This document shows, in pieces, positions 1 through 11,466 of a DNA stretch of 64,000 bases; the stretch's first letter is position 1, and each line of letters opens with the position of its first letter. The notes below the pieces were generated by a model that was not told where the DNA came from, made no database searches, and was given only the letters and a program-made list of their open reading frames with translations. This stretch comes from Craterostigma plantagineum. Its lineage: Eukaryota > Streptophyta > Magnoliopsida > Lamiales > Linderniaceae. The stretch lies in contig JAPQWV010000337.1 in the NCBI GenBank assembly GCA_027422505.1, forward strand, positions 1-64,000, given 5' to 3'. Made by a program: the position numbers and the translations under genes.

Positions 1-1252
1 ATCTTTAGAGTATGATCGAAATTAATTTCGTCGATATAGAATGTATTTACTGTTTTCGTGCGAGAAATTTTGTCAGCCGAAAATTTTGCGAGCCAAATAA
101 ATTGCCCAAAATCGTTCAGTCGAGAAAAATTTCCTGATCGTGAATTTATTTCGATCGTAAAGAAACAGTACGTTAGTAAGTTTCTCGACAAGTCAAAATA
201 AATCCGTTGACTAGAAACGTTTCTCGCGTATAAATGATTTTCGCCTGGTCAAACGTTAAAAGGTTTGACTGAAAAAGTTTTTCGAGTGAAAGTTATTACG
301 CATGCAAGGTCAAAATTGGTCTTACTCGAAAACGTTTTTCGCTGGATAATGCTCGAGAAATATTTCTAACTAAAAACGTTTCTACTGATGACGATTCTAG
401 CGCTGACTTCGTATTCTTACCGAGAAAAATTCTCGCGCTAAGTTTATCGATTGAGAAACTAATCCGATCGCAAAACTTAGCGAGAAAAATTTGAGCAATC
501 GAGAAAAATTCACAGAATACGATTAACACAAATTCGAGCAAAAACAAAGAATCAGATAGTGAAGTTTGAGGTAATTGCTCGCAATCAAGTACTAATCACG
601 CACGAACAAGCAATTAAACACGTTATGAAGCAAAATATATCGAATTTGATCAAAATCAGAACGTGTTCTTCATGTTCTTCGTCAACAGTAAAATTTCAGA
701 ATCAAATTAATCAAAATTCGACGTTCAAACTGCTACTGATTTAGTCCCAATGATCATTTATCACTTAATCTAGCACTGAAACATCAGATTCAAGTCATGT
801 GATTGTTCGATTACGAGTCAGTGTCCAAATACAGATAATCCTCTGATTCATCGGCTCCCAAGTGAACGGTTGGCACAACCGTTTTGGACCCATCGGCAAA
901 CAAGTCATACTTGTCGATTCAGTCACCCTATTGGAGACTTAGACTTGCGGACTAATTTTAATATGACACTATCTCAGCTTACTGGTGCCCATCTCTGTCC
1001 CCGCAGAATCAGTAACTGAACTGCCAATATTTGGGTTTTATTAATTTGTCTTATCCACACAGACTGCAAGGTGAAATCTTTAGATTAATTAATCATTTGC
1101 CTTTTAATTTATTTATCCAATAATTAGTTAATGATGAATAAAATCATTCCATTAATAGAAGTAATCAAATTACATCACTAAACACTACACAATTACAAAC
1201 TTGCCCTCGTACGCCCAGTCCTCGTACGGTATCTATGGCATATACCTCAACA
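1..1252 (-). mobile_element. Copia LTR 'K', U3 part, cut by window edge
   Basis: The stretch 800-1060 matches, on the minus strand, the copia I LTR around 31080-31330: shared blocks include the 'gactaatttaata', 'cagtcaccctat' and 'ggcacaacc' segments in the same order. The right end reads ..cctcaaca, so on the minus strand the LTR starts TGTTGAGG, and 1253 onwards is gypsy pol. This is therefore the U3 start of the 5' LTR, or a solo LTR, of a minus-strand copia inserted in element C; ataga at 1253-1257 would be one copy of its TSD. The part 1-540 is rich in TTTCTCG/CGAGAAA words. No reliable ORF is present. The rest lies outside the window, so a full element and a solo LTR cannot be told apart. 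Confidence 0.75.
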
Positions 1253-2417
1253 ATAGATCGTCAATTCTTGGAGGGGATACTTATTTTTGATAGTAGCTCT
1301 CTATAACCGATGCAGAGCCGCATCGATCCATCTAGTTCCTTCAATTCTTTTAGTTCTGCGGGAGCTAATGGATATGGTGCTTTCAATATTGGTGCAGCTC
1401 CGGGTACTAAATCGATCGTAAACTGAATCTCACGGTCTGGTGGAAGTCCTGGCAAATCTTCAGGAAATACATCGGGAAACTCTCAGACTACTGGGAGTCT
1501 TCCAACTTGGGACATGAGCGTTCTTCTGATGATACTGCGAATACCAGGTAGGCTTCGCATCCCGCCCTGATCAAACGTTGTGCCTTCATTGCCGAAATTT
1601 TGAGAATATGGCTGCTCTTGTTAGTTCCCGTAAAGGTAAAAGGTTTGGTATTCTCTAGGTGGAATGTGACCTTCTTACGGTTACATTCTATAACTGCCCT
1701 GTACTTCGATAGCCAGTCCATTCCAAGGATTACTTCATAATCGTTCATAGGAATGACTATCAGATCAACGGGTAGGGTCTTATCGTTCACTATTACACGG
1801 TATTTCGTAGAATCTGATTGGTTCGCGTCGTAGCTCCATGAGGGATGGTAACACTATACTCATAATTAGCTAGGCTAGGTGTAACCCCGAGTCTCACCAC
1901 GTAGTTAATAGATGCAAATGAATGCGTGGCTCCTGAGTCAACTAATATACATGTCGGGGTTTGATGGATAAGAAGGGTACTTGCCACCACAGACGGGTTG
2001 TTCTCCGGCTCTTCCGAAGTTAGCGTATACACCCGAGCGAGTATCGTAGGTGGCCTGGCTTGAACGATTGCTTGACTTCCGGATACATTCTCCGGGCATG
2101 CTTTGGAGAAGTGGCCTGTCTTCCCGCACTTAAAGCAGGTTGCGTTCTGTGAGTAGCAAACGCCCAGATGCCGCCGTGTGCATCTTGGGCATATGGGTAT
2201 AGTCATCGGGGGTCTCCTCTGTTTTCGATTAGGTTGCTGTGGTGGTCCAGGTCGGTTATGAAAATTAGGCTTGACGTTTTTGGGAACAAATTGCTTCTTT
2301 GGGTTCCCTCTGCTCCATTTCGGTCCTTGTACGAATTTTCCCTTTGCTTCCTTGACTCGGATAATCCATATTTCTGCTTGCTGAGCTACTAAAGCACGCT
2401 CTGCAACCTGAGCGTAG
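1253..2417 (-). pseudogene. Gypsy element C: gag zinc knuckle, protease and start of RT
   Basis: On the minus strand this reads C-terminal gag with the knuckle CFKCGKTGHFSKAC (CX2CX4HX4C), then the retropepsin motif [11 protein letters not shown], then the linker [14 protein letters not shown] and the first RT block DGSMRLCI. It is broken: frames change near 1790 and 1480. About 26 codons between [11 protein letters not shown] and DGSMRL (the segment holding the QKGFI..WGAP..FVKKK block in the other gypsy copies here) are deleted. A further frameshift follows YREL. It ends at 1253 where copia K is inserted. The gag continues at 19111 beyond insertion F; the join is proven by the cgtag duplication at 2413-2417 and 19111-19115. 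Sequence style and the chromodomain of sister copies indicate a chromovirus of the Tekay/Del type. Confidence 0.85.
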
Positions 2418-4147
2418 TGTGGCACCCCGCCACTCACCAATATTTTCTTAACTAGTCTATGTGACTAATGTTATTGTGGAGAGATGGATTGTGCAAAAAG
2501 CGCGTATAAAATTTTTCCTTTTATAAAAAGGACTCGTAAGGTTTCGTACAAAATGGTCATGGGTCCTAATAACATAGGAAGGTGTGCAAGCGTGTTAAAA
2601 TAAAACTATCTACTGGGCCTCCACAAGGTCATATCCATGCACACACTTCAATCTCAAAAACCCACGGAAGCTTCAAAAGTTGGCCTCGCCGTGAAAATGA
2701 TCACGTACCGTGATCGCGGGTCCTACAACACATAAAAACGTGGAATGAGCTTATAAAGCTCAGTAAGTGAAAATCATGCATGCAATGCACGTGACCTAAA
2801 TAGCGAAGGCATTCGCGCCAATGCTATCTACTTTTCACATCTTTCTCGTTCTTTCACTTCATATTTGGGCCCCTCGGCTTTCAATCTTACTACGCACCAT
2901 ATAGAGCTCAAATCCCTACTGGTATAAATAAGTGGCAGTACACACACTGGGAGGCTAAACCTGGGTACGCAATTTGTGCTTAACCCTATTGTGCCTTTCC
3001 ATCCCAATGTGGTTCACTGAGAGGCTAATAGTGCCTTTCAATCCCAATGCGAGCCCATTGAGAGGCTAACCCGTGCACACAGATTTCGTTTAACCCTAAG
3101 GCGCCTTTCCATCCCAATGCAGTCTGACACGCGGGCGCTTCTCACTAGTAGCCTACTACGAAGTCGCCAACACCCGAGGTTCCCTCGGTGCCGCTTATTC
3201 CCTCGAGCCGCATCCTCCAGGTTGCATTTCCCGCTACGGGGTATCCACCTGCCTATCGTGAATCAGGCACTCGACATCGTGAATCGCCATGGTGAATTTC
3301 CCCTGCCTTTCGTGAATCAGGTAACTCGACATCGTGAATCGCCATAGTAGCATAGAATAGCCGTGACTCATCATTGAGTCGACACAAATGCCTATATCGG
3401 CAAATATACATCGCTCTCACGCGATCTTATACTCATGCACGCTCTCTTTCCCTGACTCTTATACTAGTCGTGCGTGCATATGCTCATGTCGTGTTTCATA
3501 TAAAAGTGCATTTCATATTATCACCACATTTCATGTATCGTAAACAGAATACGTCACGTAATATTCATTTATTGTCATAGAAGCACATAATCACGTAATT
3601 CATGCACACACAAAAATTATGTGTTGTAGTTGTGATTTCCACTTACCTGTCGTCCGAGCTATACTAGCTTACACCTTTGTGACGTCTCTAATTTTTCGAC
3701 CCTTAAATAAACATAATGTGGTATTAGTATCATATTTAAACTAGCTGACTAGACTGAAATAATTAAATTCGATTATATTCATTTGCTCTAATTTCTTAGT
3801 CATTCGACACTGGTTCACATTAAGTTAGTACACATTTTTGTGTTATAACTCTCGGCGAATATACTGGGTTCTATGTCAAATCGCCCGATTCATGCCAAGT
3901 CAAGTTTCGACCGAATCTTCATGTAGTTTTCTAAGCATTCGATCGAAAGTCACTTCCATTAGCAAAAGACTCAAAAGCAAATAATGTCCCTAATATTATA
4001 TTCTTTTTATCTAATACTCACGTGGCATAGCTGTCCTATGATGCCTCCACTACCAAAATAATAAAGCTTATATAGCCATCCGAACATGGAAGCCCCCCAC
4101 TAATGTTATATTTTATTACCTTATGTAATTATTAGCTCCTAGTGGTA

Positions 4148-4150
<3 letters not shown>

Positions 4151-4178
<28 letters not shown>
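4151..4178. repeat. (TA)n microsatellite
   Basis: A pure TA dinucleotide run inside LTR F. No other feature is attached to it. Confidence 0.9.
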
Positions 4179-4183
<5 letters not shown>

Positions 4184-5984
4184 TCTTACTCGTAAAGGTA
4201 TCTACTAGAGTTTCCATTCTCTTATTGAAGTTGTAATCATTACCTAGATCACTACGTTAGGATCGGCCGATTTTAGTCTTAATTTGATCATTCCAAAATC
4301 ATTTTACTATCTCCCGATTGTCATGCTATGACATCCACTTTTGCCGAGTTCAAGCAACCATTAAATCGTCCGATTCATGGTCTCTAAATTGCTCGATTAG
4401 TCCCACATGGTATTAGTTTCGCCGTCCTTGAATCGCCCGATTTCATTTGTATGTGAGTTCAATCATTTCAATCTCCAATTGCCCGATAGCAACCACTGTC
4501 CAAGAATTGCTGAGACATATTTAATATTTATTCTAACTAAGGGACATATATATGTATATATACTGCCCGGCTTTCTTGTTTACTAAATCCGCCGATTTAT
4601 CATGCAATCCCTACCTTCGATCAAACCTTCAAATCTTCATCCACCTTAATTGAAATTCATAGTCTATCCTTACCCAGAATCATAAATTCTAACTTCCCTT
4701 CAATAATAATCTACCGTGAAACTCGTAAGTTCTATAACTTCTTTTACAATAAAATTGCTAAATTTACTCTAAAGATTACTTTATATTGAAGTTACAGTCT
4801 TAATGCATGTCATATCACTCAAAATAAACCTTAGTCGAAATAAATGTGGTGACCCTCGTTTTCTAATTAGGATTTGTGGCGGATTTCCGCAACGTAAGCC
4901 GCGGAACGCCCGTCTAATTTAAAACTTTTTCCTGAAATAATATACATTACTATAAAAATCCGTCTACATCGTCATCTCTGTACACGGGCCGTAGCCCCAA
5001 AATGTCAAAAGTACAAAAAACCCTAATGCCGCTCCACAGGTCTTCATCCATGTACCGCACCACCCTCAAAAGTCCGTGGAGCACCGCCACCAGCCGCCTC
5101 AGTCTTGACGCGCACCGACGTCAGACTCAGTACCTACAACACGTAAGCACTGACCAATTGCCCAGTAGGTGAATAAAATGCATGTATGCAAGTGTGCACT
5201 AAACCCCAATCCCAATGCCTCGCAACATGATATAATGCACACTCTTCTTTTCCCGCATTCCTATTTCACACGATACAGGGCCCTAGGTTAGGCTCGACAC
5301 CTTCGCGCGCAAAAGACTACTGGGAGGCCACCCCCAAGTCTTGCGGCAGCCTACCCTGGTAGTGCACTGGACGATCACGCCAATGGCCTCCTACAGGGTC
5401 GCTCCGCACCAAAGCATACACTGATAGTGCACTGGACGATCACGCCAATGGCCTCCTATCAGGTCGCACCAAAATCTCATACGGCGGTATGCACCTCGAA
5501 ACGATCACGCCCGAGTAGAAAGATCGATCACGCCTGTCTCCTCCAGGTTCCCAATGAGCCCAACCTCGACTCCTCTAGGAGTCACCAATCACAAACATCT
5601 CATTCTACCCCGTAAGTCACTACGGTACAACACTCTCTTGCTGACGTGATATGCACGTGCCATGCATGTTCACAAAATCTCATGGAAGCATGATTTAAAT
5701 AAAACGTACGTGAAACAGGTAAACACGTAGATCACATAAGTCACGTGAATCACAAAAATCATCGAATTACGGGAAAACACATAATTCACATATGTGTTTA
5801 CGCATTGTAGATGGATGATCCACCTACCTGTCCTCCCGCTATCGCCAAATAAGATGTCTGGTGTAGTACTTATATATTGGTTCTCTGAATATAATAAATA
5901 TTATTAGTATCTTTATCAACCCTCGAACTGTACAGTTTAAAATAATTATATCAGAAATTATAAAAATATTCTAAGTCTGAGATG

Positions 5985-6680
5985 ACCTAGATCGCCCGAC
6001 TTTCGGACAACTCCAAGTCCATTCGATATTTAGTTACCCTAAATCGCCCGATTGAGACAAAGGATTAAACTATATTAAACTATTTGGAATCTTAAAAAGA
6101 ATCGTCCGATTTCGTCATACCCGAAACTGGGTTTCGCCGAGATGTTTCAAACCGCCCGATTTCTTGTACAATTAGCCCTACATTTCAATTGATCCTTACA
6201 CAATTTAAATCGCCCGATTTGGGCATGCATAAAGCCTAGCCTCGCCCGATTCGTGCATGCATCGCCCGATTGCATGGTAAATCGCCGAGCTTCAATTTCG
6301 TCACCATTTCGCCCGAATTGTCAAGCCCTCTCTCAATTGCTCGATTCATCACATGCCTATAATAGTTTCGCCGAGCCTTTAGTTACTTTCCAATTGCCCG
6401 ACTTGAGAAATCCAAGTCGCCCTATTTCTTAATGTCACAAATCGCCCGATCTTATGCTAATGTGACTATGTGTACCTATCGGCCAAAGTTCACTCAATTT
6501 TCTAGTTTCGACCGAATCTCCACATCACTTTATTCAAATCGATCGAAACCTCCTTGTGTTACCTAAAATCGATCGATTCTTATACAAAGGTAAATCGTCC
6601 CAATGTGATTATTATAGTATTATGTTCTAAGACTCAAGTAAAATCGACCGACTCTCATACCATCACAAATCGCCCGAAGT
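5985..6680. repeat. Array of short CG words (TCGCCCGATT type) in LTR G
   Basis: More than fifteen copies of variants of aTCGCCCGATTt, TCGCCGAG and TCGATCGA occur at irregular spacing. There is no fixed period, so it is not a tandem satellite. Similar words occur in F (3880-4480, 18480-18720), the D leader and the H LTR (21710-22110). Confidence 0.7.
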
Positions 6681-6884
6681 TTATTCAAATTTCTTAAAAA
6701 CACCCAAAATTCTGAAATCGCAAGAATTCTTATACTACTATGACCTCCTTTGAAAATTATACTAATTCCAGAAAACGGTACCTCTTAAAACACCCTAACC
6801 CATTAATCTAAAAGTCGCAACGTGTTTTGAATTTGTTAGAGCTTCCACTATATAAACTTCTATGAATCTAAACCGTAATTCAAG

Positions 6885-7219
6885 TGTTGGTCCCTATTAC
6901 ACCAAACAATCTAACCTAGGATGGATTAACCACACAAATAATCTTGAAATCAAAGCAAATGGTGTGGGGTGCTTGAGAGGATAAGATGGAGGCTCAAAAA
7001 ATTTTCTCTCTAGAATAGAAACACTCACAAGCACACACACTATGTGCTAGGGTTTTCCTATTTATACCACAAGTTGGTATATAATAGGTGGGCCTCTTGT
7101 GAAGGCCCATTACATGAATAACTAAGAACTAACCCAACTAAGAACTAGCCCAAAGTTTAATAAAGCAAATCAACAAAGATAATACAATGAAATTGAACAC
7201 TACAAAATATTTCCTAACA
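6885..7219 (-). repeat. 3' LTR of E
   Basis: 335-bp LTR, TGTTGG..CTAACA on the plus strand. Nearly identical to 16998-17332. The TATA box is at 7059-7066 (minus-strand TATAAATA). Confidence 0.92.
7059..7066 (-). promoter_or_regulatory. TATA box in E 3' LTR
   Basis: Minus-strand context is gtggTATAAATAggaaaacc, with the first A/T-rich consensus and a GC-poor downstream region. The same box is in the 5' LTR at 17172-17179, the copy that would drive E transcription. Confidence 0.6.
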
Positions 7220-7232
7220 ATCTACCCCTTAG
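7220..7232 (-). other. Polypurine tract of E
   Basis: CTAAGGGGTAGAT on the minus strand, directly beside the 3' LTR. It is the plus-strand DNA primer site. Confidence 0.75.
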
Positions 7233-8035
7233 TGTTCAATCTTCAGTTCAGCGCGGGATATCTTTGTTGGGCATATTGGAGATCTCGATTCCTAGCAAAC
7301 TCCCCCTACAAGGGATATCTCCTCTTCTTGCGGAGGCATTGATGGCTCGGCTAGGACTCACTTGTTAAGATTCTCCAATCTTCTTCTTCTCGATGCCGGA
7401 TTCGTCGTCTTCGAATGAAATTTGTCTGGTTCGGCCACGAAGTTGACTCGTCTGGCTCCAGAAGAAGGTAGGCGTGGGGCATAAAAAATGTGCCAAGGCT
7501 CCATTGAAATGTGACTTTCAAGAGCAGGGAGCCCGGTCTTCAGAGTGGTCAGCGCAGTAGTGGCGGAATGTGGTGGATGAGATGTGCCATGGCTCCTTCG
7601 AGTGTTCCATTATGAACATAATAGCCTGACACATAAGAATGTGAACGGAGGTAGTGGAAGCCTCCGGCGGGGTGTAGTTGGTGGAGGTGGCGTGGATGAT
7701 GATTGCTGCTGATGCTGCTGTACGATCTTCAACTCATTTCTTCTCCTTTACTCCCCCTTGAGATGATCTCCGTCTTCGGGATCGTCACGTCGTCCGTGGG
7801 ACGAGTCTGTCTCTGTTGTTGATGGTGGTGATGATGGTGTGGTGTGGTGTTGAGTGAGGCAATCAAGTGGGATTCTCAGGAGTAGCAGCAATTGGTGTTC
7901 CTCTGGGTTCAGTTTTGAACACTGGAGAGACGGAGCAGCATGTGGTGGCGTAGGCGTAGGCGTGGTGGAGTGGTGTCGGTGATGGGACCTTTTCCTTCAT
8001 AGATCCTCGTTGAGCGCGGCATGGAATGTGTAAGT
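7233..8035 (-). other. 3' internal region of E, no recognisable gene
   Basis: The part 7325-7490 corresponds on the minus strand to D 13270-13410: both hold 'ccttcttctggagccaga', 'gccgaaccagaca' and 'gagaagaagaagattg' in the same order. Reading frames differ between D and E because of single-base indels, so conservation looks like DNA-level relatedness, not a maintained protein. The part 7680-7990 is rich in GGTGG/GATG repeats. It ends at the D insertion, with TSD taagt at 8031-8035. Confidence 0.7.
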
Positions 8036-8368
8036 TGTTAGGAATATTTTATAGTGTTCAATTTCAATGTGTTTATCTTAGTTGGTTTGTATTTAATTAA
8101 CTTTGGGCTAGTTTGTAATATTCTAGTTCTTAGTTACTAGGGGAAATATACCAACTAATGTGGTATATATACCCCCAAACCCTAATTCATTAGGGTGTGT
8201 GTTTTTGGTGTAGAATGTGTGAGTGCGTGTGTGTTGAATAGTAAGAAAATTATTTTGACAGCTTTCACCTTCGTTCACAAACACACCCCACGTCTAAGCT
8301 TCAAATCTTTCATTATTAGCGTGGTAAATCGTCCTAGATTAGTATTGTTGGATTAAAAGGGACCAACA
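8036..8368 (+). repeat. 5' LTR of D
   Basis: 333-bp LTR, TGTTAGG..GACCAACA, with a TATA-like TATATATA at 8164-8171 followed by the likely transcript start region. Compare 13705-14038. Confidence 0.93.
8164..8171 (+). promoter_or_regulatory. TATA-like box in D 5' LTR
   Basis: TATATATA in the context gtggTATATATAcccccaaacc. It is duplicated in the 3' LTR at 13834-13841. Its position in the LTR fits that of the E LTR box. Confidence 0.5.
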
Positions 8369-8370
8369 AG

Positions 8371-8382
8371 TGGTATCAGAGC
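8371..8382 (+). other. PBS of D (Met-tRNA type)
   Basis: TGGTATCAGAGC two bases after the 5' LTR. It is complementary to the 3' end of initiator Met-tRNA, the usual primer of plant LTR retrotransposons. Confidence 0.9.
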
Positions 8383-8582
8383 AAAACACGTTCGGATTTG
8401 AACAGTTTTGAAATTTTTGGAATTTTTTTTTTTTGGTTCGAATTTCTGCAATTTGTTGAGTTTTTTTGTTGATTTTAGTGATTTTGCAAGCTCAAGAGGT
8501 CATTAGGTTGTTTTCGTATGATTTGAAGTGATTACCCAACATTTTTCAGTTGATTTGAGTGAGTTTTATGTAGCAATCGAGC

Positions 8583-9760
8583 CTGGAAATCTGGTTTTTA
8601 CTCAGCTGTTCATCACTTTCGGGTAGCATATAGAACAATACTAAGAAATTTGAAGGTTTCGATCGAAACCAACTCACTGAGGAAATTTCGACCAATTTTA
8701 GTCTCGGCGAAAGGCTACAGTACCAAAATTACTAGTTTCGATCGAAAGGCTTCAGTATCAATCACTAGTTTCGCTCGATGCATTTCTCGGCGAAACTATT
8801 AATTTCACTGTAGCAAATCACCTTATCAGCCGATTTCTAGATTTTTATTGGTCAATCAATTTACTTTCGGTCAAAAAGCACTCACGATGCATTTTTAATA
8901 AAAAAAAAGTAGAGATAGAAAGCATTAAAGCAAGGTGTCAATCGAATTGGTGAGACATTCCTGACTTTCGATTGGTGACTCATCCATCGAAGTTGTCCTC
9001 AACCAAATTACCTCTCTTTTTAAATTCCAATAGGCCAATTCAATCATTGAAACAATAGCTACTCACTTTATATTGGTCAAACTTCCTCTTTCGGTCAAAA
9101 AGTAGAAAACAAGTGTAAGTTCAATACAAACCAATTTGTTGATTATTTTACTCACACTCACATATTATGCTTTTTGGAATTACACTGTAGCTTTTAGCAA
9201 ATCACTGTAGCAAAACTAGTTTCGGGCGAAACTATTAAAATCACTGTAGCAATTTCGAATTCACTGTAGAGCACTGTAGCGATTTTACTGTAGGAAATTC
9301 AATCCATCGCCCGAAACTATTAAAAATCAATCGCACCAATTACAAACAATTTTTAGCATTTAACTGTAGCAGTTTCGATCGAAACACTGTAGCGAATTTC
9401 ACTCAAACTGAGTTTCGGGTGTAACAAATAGATTTCACTGTAGCCGAATTTGTAGCAATTATCACTGGTTTCGAGCGAAACTATTATTTTCACTGTAGCA
9501 AATTCAATTAATTGCCCGAAACTGCTACAGTATCCAAAACTGCTACAGTGCCCGAAATGCTACAATATCCAATTTCAATTTCAATCGATCGAAACTCAAT
9601 CTAATTGGACCAAAATCACCCAAAACTCATTCAAATTCGATCGAAACTGAATTTTCACATTTTTAAAATCTTTTCTCGGCGAAACTGAGTATCGCCCGAA
9701 ACTCATTTAAAATCGATCGAAACTCACTCTTCAAAATCACACTTAAACGTTCTTGATCAA
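8583..9760 (+). repeat. D leader: arrays of CTGTAGC and TTTCGnnCGAAA words
   Basis: The untranslated leader holds about fourteen copies of CTGTAGC or its complement GCTACAG, mostly at 9180-9560. These alternate with TTTCGATCGAAA, TTTCGGGCGAAA and TCGCCCGAAAC words. Spacing is irregular. Several words are themselves palindromic. No ORF of note lies here. AT-rich runs follow at 9758-9835 and 9969-9990. Confidence 0.75.
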
Positions 9761-10108
9761 AAAAAAAAATAATATATATATATATATATATCTTGAAAAA
9801 AAACAAAAATATATATATACATATATATATATACATATTGAAAGCAAATCCACAAACGTGTCAACGATCAATCATCCAATAATCTATTTAGGACGATTCG
9901 GCAAATTATAGAAAAAGTTTTGGTCATTTTCTCGAAGTTTTCGAAATCATCACAAAATTTTTCGGTGCACGCAAAAAAAAAAAAAAAAAATTTCCGACGC
10001 CGACTTTCTTCGATACTTCACGATACTTCTCGAGTAAACCAAACTTTTCGTCACTGAAATTTCAAAAGCCAATTTCTATTGTTTAATTAAATATAAAATT
10101 AAATTAAG

Positions 10109-11317
10109 ATGGATGCTCAAGCTAGGAAGATTGAGGAATTAGAAGCACGCCTTGCTAATAATTACTCCGTGTTGCTTAAGCAACAAGAAAGCCTAGCTTA
10201 TGCTAATGAAGATTTGACAAACGCAAAGTCAAATATAATTAGCTTAGAAACTAAGTTAGAAGATAGTGAAAATAGGGTCTGCGAGATGACTAAAAATTTA
10301 CGTTCTTGCGAAGCTGCGCGAAATGAAATCTCATCAAAATATGAGACTGTCTTAGAGGAACAGCGTATGCTTTACTCTAAGGTTAAACAATTAGAGAATG
10401 TTATTTCGAATATAGGTCCAGCAAGTCAAAACTCTCCTTCTAACTTACTTCCTAACGGGGAAAATATTTTACATGATCAAAAACCTACCCTATGTGATAC
10501 TCCAGCGACTCTTCGTCAATTGAAAGATTTACAAGATACTTTGAACTCTGAAAGGATAGGTTTTGGCGCTGAAAAGGAAAAGCTTTTAAAGGAGATTCTA
10601 TATCTCAAAAATTCCCCGTCTTTATCTGTTTCCCATAATTTCTCAAGTAATACATCTTCCTCGAAACAGATAAATAAAACAAAAACGAAAAGCTTTGTTC
10701 CTAAAACTGAGAAAACTTTTACTAATCATTCTAAATCAATTTTGACTGAAGCTGAAATGTTAAGTAAAAGCAAAGCGCTAAAAATAGCTAAGGAACAAAT
10801 AAAGATTAGGAAGGAGAAAAGAAAATCAATATTATCTTCGAAAATTAAAGTCGAAAATGTTCAAGATTTTTCCTCTGCCATTCCTATCAAAAGGAAAGCG
10901 TGCAAAGAAGAAGTTCCAAGCTTAAGCAAACGAACTTTTCAAATCCCGCACAATCATCATTATAGCGTGAATGATGTGAACTCTTGTAGGCAATACGACT
11001 CATCATCCAATGACGCATATAGCGCCATAAGCTCATATTCCTACTTGAAATACCCAGTCAAGATTCATTCTAGAAAGCATCTTATGCGACTGGCTAGGGA
11101 GAAAATCTTTAGGTCTTCTACACCTAGGCACACATTCATCTGCGCTGAATTGTCATTTCCCTCTAAGGTTCACCAAACCTGGATTCCTAAATCACAAATC
11201 AAATTGAATAGGGCTTTAAAGGATGATTTAGGATCAATATCTGAACCAAATGTGCTTAACTTGTTTTCTGCTAACAAGGGAGGACCCATCCAAAAATGGG
11301 TACCAAAGTCCCGATAA
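10109..11317 (+). CDS. Gag-like coiled-coil protein of element D (402 aa)
   Basis: The only long ORF of D. The ATG at 10109 begins MDAQARKIEELEARLA. Residues 1-100 are heptad-rich and almost certainly a coiled coil (IEELEARLA, ISLETKLEDSE, VKQLENVISN). Residues 130-170 form a second short coil. Residues 190-280 are lysine-rich (KIAKEQIKIRKEKRK), a possible nucleic-acid binding stretch. Near residues 350-360 is HQTWIPKSQIK, and the protein ends GGPIQKWVPKSR, a W-V-P-K motif that in plant copia polyproteins lies between gag and protease. There is no zinc knuckle, DSG protease or RT. The ORF has stayed open, which suggests recent use or selection. Twenty-odd bases after its TAA lies the interlocked-hairpin pair. 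It likely represents the distal half of a copia gag; its own function is unknown. Confidence 0.7.
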   Translation: MDAQARKIEELEARLANNYSVLLKQQESLAYANEDLTNAKSNIISLETKLEDSENRVCEMTKNLRSCEAARNEISSKYETVLEEQRMLYSKVKQLENVISNIGPASQNSPSNLLPNGENILHDQKPTLCDTPATLRQLKDLQDTLNSERIGFGAEKEKLLKEILYLKNSPSLSVSHNFSSNTSSSKQINKTKTKSFVPKTEKTFTNHSKSILTEAEMLSKSKALKIAKEQIKIRKEKRKSILSSKIKVENVQDFSSAIPIKRKACKEEVPSLSKRTFQIPHNHHYSVNDVNSCRQYDSSSNDAYSAISSYSYLKYPVKIHSRKHLMRLAREKIFRSSTPRHTFICAELSFPSKVHQTWIPKSQIKLNRALKDDLGSISEPNVLNLFSANKGGPIQKWVPKSR

Positions 11318-11340
11318 AGTTTTTTTTTGCAGATTCCCAG
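11318..11340 (+). other. T-run ending in GCAG after the D ORF stop
   Basis: The stop is followed by AG, a run of nine T, then GCAG. This resembles a plant 3' splice site (polypyrimidine tract plus CAG), and is also a possible slippery run. Nothing shows that it is used. Confidence 0.35.
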
Positions 11341-11466
11341 CATGGGTAGGTACAAGAGAGCTGCTCCACACCCATGACTGGTATGCGATGAGAGCAGCCA
11401 AACATCCCAGCGTGTATGGTATCTTGGGTTGCTCCACATACACGACTGGTAAGCGATGCGAGCAAC
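11341..11466 (+). repeat. Two interlocked inverted-repeat units (pseudoknot-like) in D
   Basis: Unit 1: A catgggt 11341-11347, B gctgctc 11360-11366, A' acccatg 11370-11376, B' gagcagc 11392-11398. Unit 2: A cgtgtatg 11411-11418, B gttgctc 11428-11434, A' catacacg 11437-11444, B' gagcaac 11460-11466. Both stems are perfectly complementary in both units although the arm sequences differ. The gap between A' and B' is 15 nt in both. Order A-B-A'-B' is that of an H-type pseudoknot. Three further units are in E (15154-15339). Confidence 0.85.

Noticed and set aside
1..540. Satellite or telomere-like array
   Set aside because: The CGAGAAA words are irregular and the block lies within a copia LTR U3 by its flanking similarity.
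4845..6884. Part of a complete gypsy element with coding interior
   Set aside because: Only one start and one end of an LTR exist, with matching flanks; no PBS, PPT or coding sequence, hence a solo LTR.
7680..7990. Protein-coding GGT/GAT codon repeat
   Set aside because: No long open frame on either strand; simple-sequence composition within E.
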